Shown here: piece after piece, positions 1 to 5,785 of the stretch
Numbering within the stretch: position 1 is the first letter of the stretch
How the letters are laid out: each line of letters opens with the position of its first letter
Assembly (NCBI GenBank): GCA_016649475.1
Contig: JAENXP010000124.1
Span: 1 to 6,835, forward strand
Reading direction: 5' to 3'
From: Burkholderiales bacterium
GTDB taxonomy: Bacteria > Pseudomonadota > Gammaproteobacteria > Burkholderiales > SG8-39
DNA length: 6,835 nt
Position numbers and translations under genes: made by a program
The notes under the pieces: generated by a model
Seen by the model: only the letters and a program-made list of their open reading frames with translations
Database searches by the model: none
Told to the model about the DNA's origin: nothing

Positions 1-841
1 GCCCGAGCCGTTGCCATATCGTCGAAACGAGGGCCGCCTGATTCATCGTATAGAAATGCAGGCCCGGCGCGCCCTGCGACAGCAGGCGGTCGCATAACTC
101 GGTGATGACGTCGAGGCCGAAACTGCGGATCGAGGCGACGTCATCGGCGTAGCTTTGCAGCCGCAGCCGCAGCCAGCGCGGGATCTCCGCACCGCAGGCA
201 TCCGAAAATCGTGCGAGCTGCGAAAAATTTGCGATCGGCATGATACCCGGCACGATGGGCAAATCCATGCCCAGTGCCTCGCAGTCGTCGATGAAACGGA
301 AATAAGCGTCGGCATTGAAAAAATATTGAGTGATCGCCGCATTCGCGCCCGCGTCGACCTTGCGCTTGAACGCGCGCAGGTCTTCGTGTGCCGTGCGCGC
401 CTGCGGGTGGAACTCCGGATAGCCGGCGACTTCGATGTGGAAATGATCGCCGCTGGTTTCGCGGATGAATTGCACCAGTTCGTTGGCGTAACGCAGCTCG
501 CCCGCGCCGGCCGAGCCCGAGGGCAGATCGCCGCGCAGCGCGACGATATGGCGCAGTCCATGCTCCCGGTACAAGGCCAGGGTCGCGGCGAGGTCGGCGC
601 GCGACGAACCGATGCAGGACAGGTGCGGCGCCGCCGCGCCGCCGTCTTTCTGGATTTCGAGCACCGCCTCCAGAGTGCGGTCGCGGGTCGAACCGCCGGC
701 GCCGTAGGTGACGGAGAAAAACCTGGGTTTGAGCTGTATCAGCTGCCTCCAGGTGGCGCGCAGCTTCTCCATGCCCTCCGGCGTTTTCGGCGGGAAGAAC
801 TCGAAGCTGAAAGTAGGGCGATGCTTTTTCTGTGATTCCAT
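1..841 (-). CDS. metF: Methylenetetrahydrofolate reductase, 3' end cut by window edge
   Basis: This enzyme reduces 5,10-methylenetetrahydrofolate to 5-methyltetrahydrofolate with a flavin cofactor in the cytoplasm, supplying the methyl group for remethylating homocysteine to methionine. The visible 280 residues contain the family motifs in order: SFEFFPPKTPEG at residues 12-23 (E14 matches the catalytic Glu28 of E. coli MetF), SVTYGAGGSTRDRT at 43-56, APHLSC at 71-76, HIVALRGDLPSG at 98-109 (D105 matches E. coli Asp120), KRKVDAGANAAITQYFF with Q172 matching the folate-site Gln183, IVPGIMPI near 196-203, and LHFYTMNQ near 261-268. The frame is still open at base 1, and E. coli MetF ends only about five residues past the equivalent point, so very little is missing. 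The ATG at 841 is the only plausible start: the frame has a stop at 872-874, and the next in-frame Met (24) lies after E14. No clear ribosome binding site precedes it. It follows ahcY by 59 bases, so cotranscription is likely. Confidence 0.96.
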   Translation of the reverse strand, partial: MESQKKHRPTFSFEFFPPKTPEGMEKLRATWRQLIQLKPRFFSVTYGAGGSTRDRTLEAVLEIQKDGGAAAPHLSCIGSSRADLAATLALYREHGLRHIVALRGDLPSGSAGAGELRYANELVQFIRETSGDHFHIEVAGYPEFHPQARTAHEDLRAFKRKVDAGANAAITQYFFNADAYFRFIDDCEALGMDLPIVPGIMPIANFSQLARFSDACGAEIPRWLRLRLQSYADDVASIRSFGLDVITELCDRLLSQGAPGLHFYTMNQAALVSTIWQRLG

Positions 842-842
842 G

Positions 843-884
843 TCAGGGGACGAGCGGCGGCGAGGGGCGCATTAACGCCCCCCG
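843..884 (-). promoter_or_regulatory. ahcY-metF intercistronic hairpin with a nested 9-codon mini-ORF
   Basis: In the RNA sense, bases 884-876 pair with 869-861 as a nine-pair GC-rich stem with one G-U pair, closing the six-base loop UUAAUG. No U-run follows, so this is not an intrinsic terminator. The loop contains an ATG (872-870) that opens a tiny frame (M-R-P-S-P-P-L-V-P, stop at 845-843). That stop is one base upstream of the metF start codon. A G-run sits just before the mini-ORF, whereas no purine-rich site precedes metF itself. The element could stabilise the mRNA, tune metF relative to ahcY, or feed metF by reinitiation. The pairing is seen directly; the function is a guess. Confidence 0.45.
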
Positions 885-900
885 ATCCACTTGCCTTTCC

Positions 901-2331
901 TCAGTAGCGGTACGAATCCGGCTTGTACGGACCCTGCTTCGGTACGCCGATGTACGCGGCCTGCTCTTCGGTAAGCTCGGACAGCATGGCGTTGAGCTTC
1001 TTCAGCTGCAAGCGCGCCACTTTCTCGTCCAGGTGCTTGGGCAGCACGTAGACGCCCGTCGGGTATTTGCCTGAGCCCTTCTGCGCCTCGGTCCAGAGCT
1101 CGATCTGCGCCAGCGTCTGGTTGGCGAAGGAAGAGGACATGACATAAGAAGGATGCCCGGTGGCGCAGCCCAGGTTCACCAGCCGGCCTTTCGCCAGCAG
1201 GATGATGCGCTTTCCGTCCGGGAATATGACGTGGTCTACCTGCGGCTTGATCTCTTCCCACTGGTATTTTTCCACCGAGGCGACATCGATTTCGTTGTCG
1301 AAGTGGCCGATATTGCAGAGGATGGCCTGGTCCTTCATTTTCTTCATGTGCTCGTGCGTGATCACATGGTAATTGCCGGTGGCGGTGACGAAAATATCGG
1401 CCTTGTCGGCGGCATAGTCCGTGGTGACCACGCGGTAGCCTTCCATCGCCGCCTGCAGCGCATTGATCGGGTCGATCTCGGTGACCCACACCTGCGCCGA
1501 CAGCGCGCGCAGCGCCTGCGCGCTGCCCTTGCCCACGTCGCCATAGCCGCACACCAGCGCGACCTTGCCGGCGATCATCACGTCGGTGGCGCGCTTGATG
1601 CCATCGACCAGCGACTCGCGGCAACCGTACAGGTTGTCAAATTTCGATTTGGTGACCGAGTCGTTGACGTTGATCGCCGGGAAAGCGAGCTTGCCCTCCT
1701 TGTGCATCTGGTACAGACGGTGCACGCCGGTGGTGGTCTCCTCGGTCACGCCTTTCACCGCGGCGAGGCGCTTCGAGTACCAGCCGGGCTGGGCGGCGAG
1801 CTTTTGCTTGATCGCCGCGTACAGGCAGGTTTCTTCCTCGCTGCCCGGTTTGGCAATGACCGAGGCATCCTTTTCGGCGCGCGCGCCCAGGTGCAGCAGC
1901 AGGGTCGCGTCGCCGCCGTCGTCGAGGATCATGTTCGACAGCCCGCCGTCGGACCATTCGAAAATGCGATGGGTGTAATCCCAGTATTCGGTCAGCGATT
2001 CGCCCTTGTAGGCGAATACCGGCGTGCCGCCGGCGGCGATGGCCGCCGCCGCGTGGTCCTGGGTGGAGTAGATGTTGCACGAGGCCCAGCGCACCTGGGC
2101 ACCCAGCGCCTGCAGGGTCTCGATTAGCACCGCAGTCTGGATGGTCATGTGCAGGGAACCGGTAATGCGGGCGCCCTTGAGCGGCTGTTTCGCGGCGTAT
2201 TCGTCGCGAATCGCCATCAGGCCCGGCATCTCGGTCTCGGCGATGCGGATTTCCTTGCGTCCCCAGTCAGCCAGCGACAGGTCGGCAACTTTGTAGTCGG
2301 TAAGGTTTTTGCTATGCGGTACGGCGCTCAT
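901..2331 (-). CDS. ahcY: Adenosylhomocysteinase (S-adenosyl-L-homocysteine hydrolase)
   Basis: This cytoplasmic, NAD-dependent enzyme reversibly hydrolyses SAH to homocysteine and adenosine, removing the product inhibitor of SAM-dependent methyltransferases. The 476-residue protein is full length for the bacterial type, which carries an insert of about 40 residues (here about 150-190, rich in A, K and E) absent from mammalian enzymes. Visible motifs include SLHMT at 59-63, DDGGD at 137-141, TTTGV at 199-203, [11 protein letters not shown] at 223-233, the Rossmann loop GYGDVGKG at 262-269, GHFDNEID at 342-349, [14 protein letters not shown] at 382-395 and the C-terminal KPDSYRY, which in this family reaches the cofactor site of a neighbouring subunit. 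The ATG at 2331 is chosen because AAAGGAG (2344-2338) lies six bases upstream. A longer reading to an ATG at 2421 would begin inside the riboswitch and add 30 unconserved residues. The gene is preceded by an SAH riboswitch and followed by metF. I see no damage. Confidence 0.98.
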   Translation of the reverse strand: MSAVPHSKNLTDYKVADLSLADWGRKEIRIAETEMPGLMAIRDEYAAKQPLKGARITGSLHMTIQTAVLIETLQALGAQVRWASCNIYSTQDHAAAAIAAGGTPVFAYKGESLTEYWDYTHRIFEWSDGGLSNMILDDGGDATLLLHLGARAEKDASVIAKPGSEEETCLYAAIKQKLAAQPGWYSKRLAAVKGVTEETTTGVHRLYQMHKEGKLAFPAINVNDSVTKSKFDNLYGCRESLVDGIKRATDVMIAGKVALVCGYGDVGKGSAQALRALSAQVWVTEIDPINALQAAMEGYRVVTTDYAADKADIFVTATGNYHVITHEHMKKMKDQAILCNIGHFDNEIDVASVEKYQWEEIKPQVDHVIFPDGKRIILLAKGRLVNLGCATGHPSYVMSSSFANQTLAQIELWTEAQKGSGKYPTGVYVLPKHLDEKVARLQLKKLNAMLSELTEEQAAYIGVPKQGPYKPDSYRY

Positions 2332-2373
2332 CACGCGCTCCTTTCGTTTTAGAAAAAAGTTCGTGAGCGCCGT
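2321..2373 (-). promoter_or_regulatory. Probable riboswitch expression platform: aptamer arm complementary to ahcY start
   Basis: In the RNA sense, bases 2373-2364 (ACGGCGCUCA) are an exact 10-base reverse complement of 2330-2321 (UGAGCGCCGU), which covers the U and G of the ahcY AUG plus codons 2 and 3. The Shine-Dalgarno AAAGGAG (2344-2338) would lie in the loop of that hairpin. A second competitor exists: GCGCUC (2370-2365) can pair with GAGCGC (2340-2335), which overlaps the Shine-Dalgarno. The same CGCUC (2369-2365) is needed to pair with GAGCG (2426-2422) in the ligand-bound aptamer. The two states therefore exclude each other, which predicts translation ON when SAH binds. The complementarity is seen; the mechanism is inferred. 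Confidence 0.7.
2338..2344 (-). promoter_or_regulatory. ahcY ribosome binding site
   Basis: AAAGGAG in the RNA sense, six bases before the ATG at 2331. It fixes the ahcY start against the longer upstream reading, and it is the site that the riboswitch is predicted to expose or hide. Confidence 0.85.
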
Positions 2374-2434
2374 TGCTATGGTCGACACCCCGAGCCTGGC
2401 GGAAAGTGAAATCCGTCGCAACGCTCCTCGGGGG
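2361..2434 (-). promoter_or_regulatory. S-adenosylhomocysteine (SAH) riboswitch aptamer
   Basis: The RNA senses SAH and in this class turns on genes that remove it. The sequence matches my memory of the SAH riboswitch consensus: a 5' block CCGAGGAGCGUUGCGAC (2431-2415), the middle block CAGGCUCGG (2398-2390) and the 3' block GCAACGGCGCUCAC (2376-2363). Supporting pairings are P1, CCCCGAG (2433-2427) with CUCGGGG (2394-2388), seven pairs; an inner stem CGGA (2415-2412) with UCCG (2403-2400) and an eight-base loop; and long-range pairing of GAGCG (2426-2422) with CGCUC (2369-2365). CGUUGC (2423-2418) is also complementary to GCAACG (2376-2371). The position, directly upstream of ahcY on the same strand and about 30 bases before its start codon, is the usual one for this class. 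An RNA covariance-model scan would settle the exact limits. Confidence 0.94.
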
Positions 2435-2442
2435 GGAGGCGC

Positions 2443-2448
2443 ATTTTA
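2443..2448 (-). promoter_or_regulatory. Candidate -10 box of the ahcY-metF promoter
   Basis: TAAAAT in the RNA sense matches the sigma70 -10 consensus at five of six positions, in an otherwise very GC-rich stretch. Initiation six to eight bases downstream would fall at about 2437-2435, immediately before the riboswitch P1 stem at 2433, so the transcript would begin almost exactly with the aptamer. No good -35 hexamer lies at 16-18 bases (17-base spacing gives GGCGCC), so an activator or a weak promoter is possible. Confidence 0.55.
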
Positions 2449-2472
2449 CCCCAATTGCCGCCCTGGGCGCCA

Positions 2473-2502
2473 GCCCCGGTGTTGGCCGCGGTGTTGCCCC
2501 GG
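2473..2502. repeat. Short 12-base tandem repeat upstream of the ahcY promoter
   Basis: On the plus strand GCCCCGGTGTTG (2473-2484) is followed directly by GCCGCGGTGTTG (2485-2496), identical at 11 of 12 positions, and then by a partial third unit CCCCGG (2497-2502). It lies between the dctM stop and the ahcY -10 box, about 25 to 55 bases upstream of that box, where an activator could bind. It could equally be a chance product of GC-rich spacer. Confidence 0.5.
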
Positions 2503-2530
2503 GCGCGAAACCCGCGGAGGCGCAAGCGCC

Positions 2531-3844
2531 TCAGCCCATGTGCATGGTGTGGGGCAGCCAGAGAACTATTTCAGGGAAGGCGAGGAACAGGCTCAGCGTG
2601 ATCACGTCCGCGACAAAGAACGGCGCGATGCCGCGGAACACGTCACTGAGCGGAATGTCCGGCCGCACGCCGTTTACGACGAAGCAGTTGAGCCCGATCG
2701 GCGGCGTGATCAGGCAGATTTCGCACATCTTGACCACCACGATGCCGAACCAGATGGAGTCGAAGCCGAGCGCAATCACTGCCGGATACACCACCGGCAG
2801 CGTCAGCAGCATCATCCCGATTGCGTCCATGAACATGCCGAGCACGGTGTAGAACAGCAGGATGCAGATCATGATCAACATCGGCGACAGCGGCAGCGTG
2901 ACCACCCACTTGGCGAAGGCTTCCGGCAGTCCGGCAAAACCCAGGAAGCGCACGAACATGAGCACGCCCCAGATGATCGAGAAAATCATCACGGTGAGCT
3001 TGGCCGTCTCGAGCAACGCCTCGCGCAGACTCTTCCAGCGCATGCCGTGGGCCAGCGCGAGCAGGAAGACGACGCCTGCGCCCAGCGCGCCGGCTTCGGT
3101 CGGCGTGGCCCAGCCGTAGTACATGGCGCTGAAAATGATGATCACGACGGCGAAGATGGGCAGCGTCCCGGGCAGCGAGCGCCACCGCTCTCCCCATGTG
3201 AAACCGGTGATCGGCCGCCCCAGCTTGGGGTTGATGGTCGACATCACGATGATGATCGCCATGTAGACCAGGGCCGAGACGACGCCCGGCAGGAAACCGG
3301 CGACCAGCAGCGCGCCTACGGATTCCTCGACGATGATGGCGTAGATGACGAGCAGCGCGCTAGGCGGAATCAGCGAGGCGAGGGTGCCGCCGGCCGCCAC
3401 CACGCCCGCGGCGAGGCGCCGGTCGTAGCCGTACTTGAGCATGTCGGGGATGGCGACGCGGGCGAACACGGCTGCGGTCGCCGTGCTCGCGCCCGACACC
3501 GCCGCGAATCCGGTCGCGGCCATGACGGTCGCGACTGCGAGCCCGCCCGGGACCCAGCCCAGCCATTTGCGTCCGGCGTCGAACAGCGACTCGGTGATGC
3601 CTGCATGAAAGGCGAGATAGCCGATGAGGATGAACATCGGCAGCACGCTCAGCGTGTAGGTGACCACCTTGGAGTGCGGAATCGTGCCGGCCATGCCGGC
3701 GCCTGCCTCCCAGCCGACCATGCTGACCAGGCCGAGCATGCCGACCAGCGCCGCGGCGTAGAACACGCGCACGCCGACGAACACCAGCACCACGAGAGCG
3801 ACGGTGCCGATGATGCCTATGGTGAACGGATCCAAATCAGCCAC
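2531..3844 (-). CDS. dctM: TRAP transporter large membrane subunit (DctM family)
   Basis: This is the transport channel of a tripartite ATP-independent periplasmic importer, which moves substrate delivered by the binding protein across the inner membrane with an ion gradient. The 437 residues are almost all hydrophobic helices, as in the roughly 12-helix family. Typical motifs are AVSGASTATAA (115-125), IPDMLKYGYDRRLAAGVVAAG (132-152, key residues P133, GY 139-140 and A145), LIPPSALLVIYA (158-169), WATPTEAGALGA (245-256), LGMFMDAIGMMLLTLP (335-350) and LITPPIGLNCFVVNG (378-392). The start is GTG at 3844, which overlaps the dctQ stop by eight bases (GTGGCTGA), so translation is probably coupled; only a weak purine run (AAGAGAG) lies upstream. 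No convincing intrinsic terminator follows the stop, so some readthrough into the ahcY leader is possible. Family assignment is secure, but the substrate is not; the symbol denotes family only. Confidence 0.95.
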   Translation of the reverse strand: MADLDPFTIGIIGTVALVVLVFVGVRVFYAAALVGMLGLVSMVGWEAGAGMAGTIPHSKVVTYTLSVLPMFILIGYLAFHAGITESLFDAGRKWLGWVPGGLAVATVMAATGFAAVSGASTATAAVFARVAIPDMLKYGYDRRLAAGVVAAGGTLASLIPPSALLVIYAIIVEESVGALLVAGFLPGVVSALVYMAIIIVMSTINPKLGRPITGFTWGERWRSLPGTLPIFAVVIIIFSAMYYGWATPTEAGALGAGVVFLLALAHGMRWKSLREALLETAKLTVMIFSIIWGVLMFVRFLGFAGLPEAFAKWVVTLPLSPMLIMICILLFYTVLGMFMDAIGMMLLTLPVVYPAVIALGFDSIWFGIVVVKMCEICLITPPIGLNCFVVNGVRPDIPLSDVFRGIAPFFVADVITLSLFLAFPEIVLWLPHTMHMG

Positions 3845-4454
3845 GTTGCGCGCTCTCTTCGATTTCCCGCGCTGCGATGTCCTCGGCCGTCATCACCCGG
3901 GGCACCGCCACGGGTTCGGCCTGCGGGTCCCGCCACAGCCGCGTGTATCCCGCCAGTTGCACCAGCAGCCGCAGCCACAGCAGGGCGAAGGAGACCGGCA
4001 CCACCAGCTTCGACGGCCACACCGGCAGCTCCGCATCGATGGTGCTGTCACCGAACCGGTAGGCGCGCAGAAAATGCTCGAAGCCGTACCAGGTCAGCAC
4101 GCCGATCACGAACAGGCCGATGAGGATGCCGGCGATCTCCATGGCGAACTGCGGGCGGCCTTTCGCCATTTTCAGGAACAGTTCCATGCGCACGTGGCCG
4201 CCGACGCGCTGGCAATAGGCGATGCCGAGAAACGCGAAGGTCGCGATCGAGATCTCGACAAAGTCGATATAGCCGTACATCGGCACGTTGAATAAAGTTC
4301 GACCCAGCACCTGCGCCATGCCGAGCAGCATCAGGCCGAATATGAACAGCGCGGCAACGAGGTTAAACCAGGTCTCGACGCGGCCGAGCAGCAGGTGGAC
4401 GCGGCTAAGCGCCGGTGCCGCCGTGCTGGGCGCGTCGTCTTGGTCTGGATTCAT
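3837..4454 (-). CDS. dctQ: TRAP transporter small membrane subunit (DctQ family)
   Basis: This small inner-membrane subunit partners DctM and is needed for transport. The 205 residues show four hydrophobic helices at about 30-52, 63-81, 104-124 and 148-170, the DctQ topology. Weakly conserved family marks are R52 with N56 after helix 1, E67 in helix 2, GGHVRME at 85-91 and LPVWPSKLVVP at 143-153 before the last helix. The N-terminal 20 residues and the charged C-terminal tail (about 172-205) are polar. The ATG at 4454 lies 51 bases after the dctP stop, with no good ribosome binding site: only GGAA about 14 bases upstream, right beside a strong hairpin. The gene ends inside the start of dctM. 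Poor initiation and the hairpin fit a membrane subunit made in smaller amounts than the binding protein. Confidence 0.93.
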   Translation of the reverse strand: MNPDQDDAPSTAAPALSRVHLLLGRVETWFNLVAALFIFGLMLLGMAQVLGRTLFNVPMYGYIDFVEISIATFAFLGIAYCQRVGGHVRMELFLKMAKGRPQFAMEIAGILIGLFVIGVLTWYGFEHFLRAYRFGDSTIDAELPVWPSKLVVPVSFALLWLRLLVQLAGYTRLWRDPQAEPVAVPRVMTAEDIAAREIEESAQRG

Positions 4455-4468
4455 GCTGATGGGGATGT

Positions 4469-4490
4469 TCCGGGGGCGCCGACCCCCGGA
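4469..4490 (-). promoter_or_regulatory. GC-rich intercistronic hairpin between dctP and dctQ
   Basis: Bases 4490-4483 pair with 4476-4469 in the RNA sense as a perfect eight-pair stem (UCCGGGGG with CCCCCGGA) around a six-base loop. It starts about 15 bases after the dctP stop codon and ends 14 bases before the dctQ ATG. There is no downstream U-run, so it is not an intrinsic terminator. It is suited to block 3'-to-5' exonuclease decay of dctP mRNA or to reduce ribosome access to dctQ. Structure is seen; role is inferred. Confidence 0.65.
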
Positions 4491-4505
4491 GTGCGCCGCG
4501 GCGGG

Positions 4506-5537
4506 CTACTTGCCCGCGGTCTTGAATACCAGGTCAAGCACGCCCTGGGCGTCGAACTTGTCTTTGTTGTCCGCCACCCACTTGTCCCACACCGGCTTGC
4601 CGGCCACCTTGCGGAATTCGTCCAGTTGCGCATCGGTGTAGGTCACTTCCTTGAGCTTGCTCTGCAGCATCGGCAGGTTCTTCTTGTCGATGTCGACGTA
4701 GGCCTGAATCTGCGTCTTGTTGACCTCGTCCTTCGAGTCCATCACCAGCTTCTTGTACTGCTCGGGCAGCTTGCCCCAGGAGGTCTTGTTGAACACGATC
4801 GGGCAATCGGAGGTGCCGGGCGACATATTGGTGGTGTACCACTCGGCGACCTCGTGAATCTTGTACGCCACCTGTGCGTAGGTGTAGGGGAGCGAGACCG
4901 CGTCCATGGTGCCGCGTTGGATCGAGGTGTAGGTTTCGGTCGCGGTGGTGGTGGTCTTGATCGCGCCCAGCACCACCATCGCATCTCCCAGCCCGCCGCC
5001 GGCGCGCACGCGCTTGCCCTTCCAGTCCGCGAGCTTGAGCGGCGGATCGCCTCGGCCGAGGAACTCGTATTGCGGCAGCAGCGTCGAGGCATAGACCATG
5101 GCGTTCCAGTTGTCCATGTCGGCCACCAGCGCCGGGTGTTTGTACAGGGCCTCGCGCACCTTGAGCGACACATTCCAGTCGCCCAGCGGCAGGAAGGGCA
5201 GCGAGAACACCATGAACGCGGGGTTCTTGCCCGGGCTGTAGAAGTTGCAGAAGTGCGCCCCGTCGATGGCGTTGATCTTGATGCTGTCCAGATTCTCCTT
5301 GGCCTTCGACAGCGCCTCGCCGTGGGCCACGCGGATGGTGAAGTTGCCGCCGGTCTTCTTGTCGACGATCGCGGCCAGCTTCTCTATGCCCACGGTGAAA
5401 GCGCGCGGGTTGCCCCAAGAGGAAAACTTCCACTCAAGTTTCGGCCCATTTACGTCGGCGGCCGTTGCCGTGCCGGATGCTGCCGCAAACGCGGCCAGAA
5501 TGGCCGCTGCGGCCAATCGCTGTGCAGGGTTTCGCAT
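4506..5537 (-). CDS. dctP: TRAP transporter periplasmic substrate-binding protein (DctP family)
   Basis: This protein captures the substrate in the periplasm and delivers it to the DctQ-DctM membrane pair. The 343-residue length is normal for the family. A Sec signal peptide is clear: N-terminal basic residues (R2, R7), an alanine-rich core to about residue 21 and an AXA-type cleavage site at TATAAD, about residue 26 or 27. Family marks include MVFSLPFLPL at 109-118, DWKGKRVRAGGG at 171-182, where R178 is placed like the conserved arginine that binds a substrate carboxylate in DctP/SiaP-type proteins, and IQRGTMDAVSLPYTY at 206-220. The mature protein has two cysteines, C97 and C245. The start is supported by GAGGAGG (5552-5546), eight bases before the ATG. 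It leads the operon, followed by dctQ and dctM. The ligand, probably an organic anion, cannot be named; the symbol denotes family only. Confidence 0.94.
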   Translation of the reverse strand: MRNPAQRLAAAAILAAFAAASGTATAADVNGPKLEWKFSSWGNPRAFTVGIEKLAAIVDKKTGGNFTIRVAHGEALSKAKENLDSIKINAIDGAHFCNFYSPGKNPAFMVFSLPFLPLGDWNVSLKVREALYKHPALVADMDNWNAMVYASTLLPQYEFLGRGDPPLKLADWKGKRVRAGGGLGDAMVVLGAIKTTTTATETYTSIQRGTMDAVSLPYTYAQVAYKIHEVAEWYTTNMSPGTSDCPIVFNKTSWGKLPEQYKKLVMDSKDEVNKTQIQAYVDIDKKNLPMLQSKLKEVTYTDAQLDEFRKVAGKPVWDKWVADNKDKFDAQGVLDLVFKTAGK

Positions 5538-5545
5538 AGGTAGTT

Positions 5546-5552
5546 CCTCCTC
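5546..5552 (-). promoter_or_regulatory. Strong dctP ribosome binding site
   Basis: GAGGAGG in the RNA sense, eight bases before the ATG at 5537. It is far stronger than anything preceding dctQ or dctM, which fits the excess of binding protein over membrane subunits usual in such systems. Confidence 0.85.
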
Positions 5553-5603
5553 ATAGTGAAAATCGGCGGAGAAGATCGGGTCCCCTCTCTATTGATCGTC
5601 TTT

Positions 5604-5646
5604 GCCGCAGCGGCTTCGTCGAATCTGCGGCCGCGAAATTCGCGGC
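5604..5646. promoter_or_regulatory. Cluster of palindromes in the dctP leader, candidate operator
   Basis: Three odd-centred perfect palindromes lie close together on the plus strand: GCCGCAGCGGC (5604-5614), TTCGTCGAA (5615-5623) and GCCGCGAAATTCGCGGC (5630-5646, eight-base arms around a central A). The first and third share the GCCGC half-site, and their centres are 29 bases apart. They lie downstream of the candidate promoter and upstream of the ribosome binding site, where a repressor could block transcription. They could also fold as small RNA hairpins, or be partly chance in GC-rich DNA. No regulator gene is present in the window. Confidence 0.4.
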
Positions 5647-5668
5647 GGGTGCTGTCCGCCACCGATTG

Positions 5669-5697
5669 ACCTTAACACAGGGGCCAGCGACTGACAA
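5669..5697 (-). promoter_or_regulatory. Candidate sigma70-type promoter of the TRAP operon
   Basis: TTGTCA (5697-5692) resembles a -35 box, with TAAGGT (5674-5669) after 17 bases. The -35 matches five of six consensus positions but the -10 only three. It is the best candidate between the metK terminator and dctP, and the predicted transcript would begin near 5662 with a leader of about 125 bases. A regulated or alternative promoter remains possible. Confidence 0.35.
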
Positions 5698-5731
5698 CCG
5701 CGGGTCCGGCCGCATTCAGAGGGTCGGGCGC

Positions 5732-5759
5732 AAAAGAAATGGGCGGCCATGGGCCGCCC
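5732..5759 (-). terminator. Intrinsic terminator of metK
   Basis: In the RNA sense GGGCGGCC (5759-5752) pairs perfectly with GGCCGCCC (5748-5741) around a three-base loop, and the stem is followed by AUUUCUUUU (5740-5732). It begins 26 bases after the metK stop codon. It separates metK transcription from the TRAP operon. Confidence 0.85.
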
Positions 5760-5785
5760 GCTGGCGCATATGCCGCGAGGATGTT

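Noticed and set aside
155..835. Plus-strand open frame of 226 codons opposite metF
   Set aside because: The minus strand here encodes continuous MetF with all expected motifs, so the plus frame is a shadow.
1153..2127. Plus-strand open frame of 324 codons opposite ahcY
   Set aside because: It is a shadow of the highly conserved ahcY frame, with no ribosome binding site or recognisable motif.
2351..2376. A terminator formed by the end of the aptamer and the following U-run (2358-2353)
   Set aside because: The U-run follows the aptamer by only a few bases, but I find no stable stem ending just before it. The exact complement to the start codon makes a translational switch more likely.
2332..2421. 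A 30-codon N-terminal extension of AhcY from an ATG at 2421
   Set aside because: The extension would be encoded by the riboswitch aptamer itself. The conserved family start and the AAAGGAG site both support 2331.
2434..2530. An intrinsic terminator after dctM
   Set aside because: Several short GC-rich stems can be drawn, but none is followed by a U-run. The only A/T-rich stretch reads as the -10 box of the ahcY promoter.
2309..4123. Long plus-strand open frame of 604 codons opposite dctM and dctQ
   Set aside because: It is antisense to well-supported genes. Its product is rich in His, Asp, Arg and Gln with no domain-like pattern, as expected from the complement of GC-rich membrane-protein codons.
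4395..5543. Plus-strand open frame of 382 codons opposite dctP
   Set aside because: It is antisense to a complete binding-protein gene that has a signal peptide and a strong ribosome binding site. The product looks like complement-strand composition only.
5671..5686. Possible sigma54 promoter (TGGCCC, five bases, TTAAG) upstream of dctP
   Set aside because: The -24 part fits, but the near-invariant GC of the -12 element is AA here, so the site is unlikely to work with sigma54.
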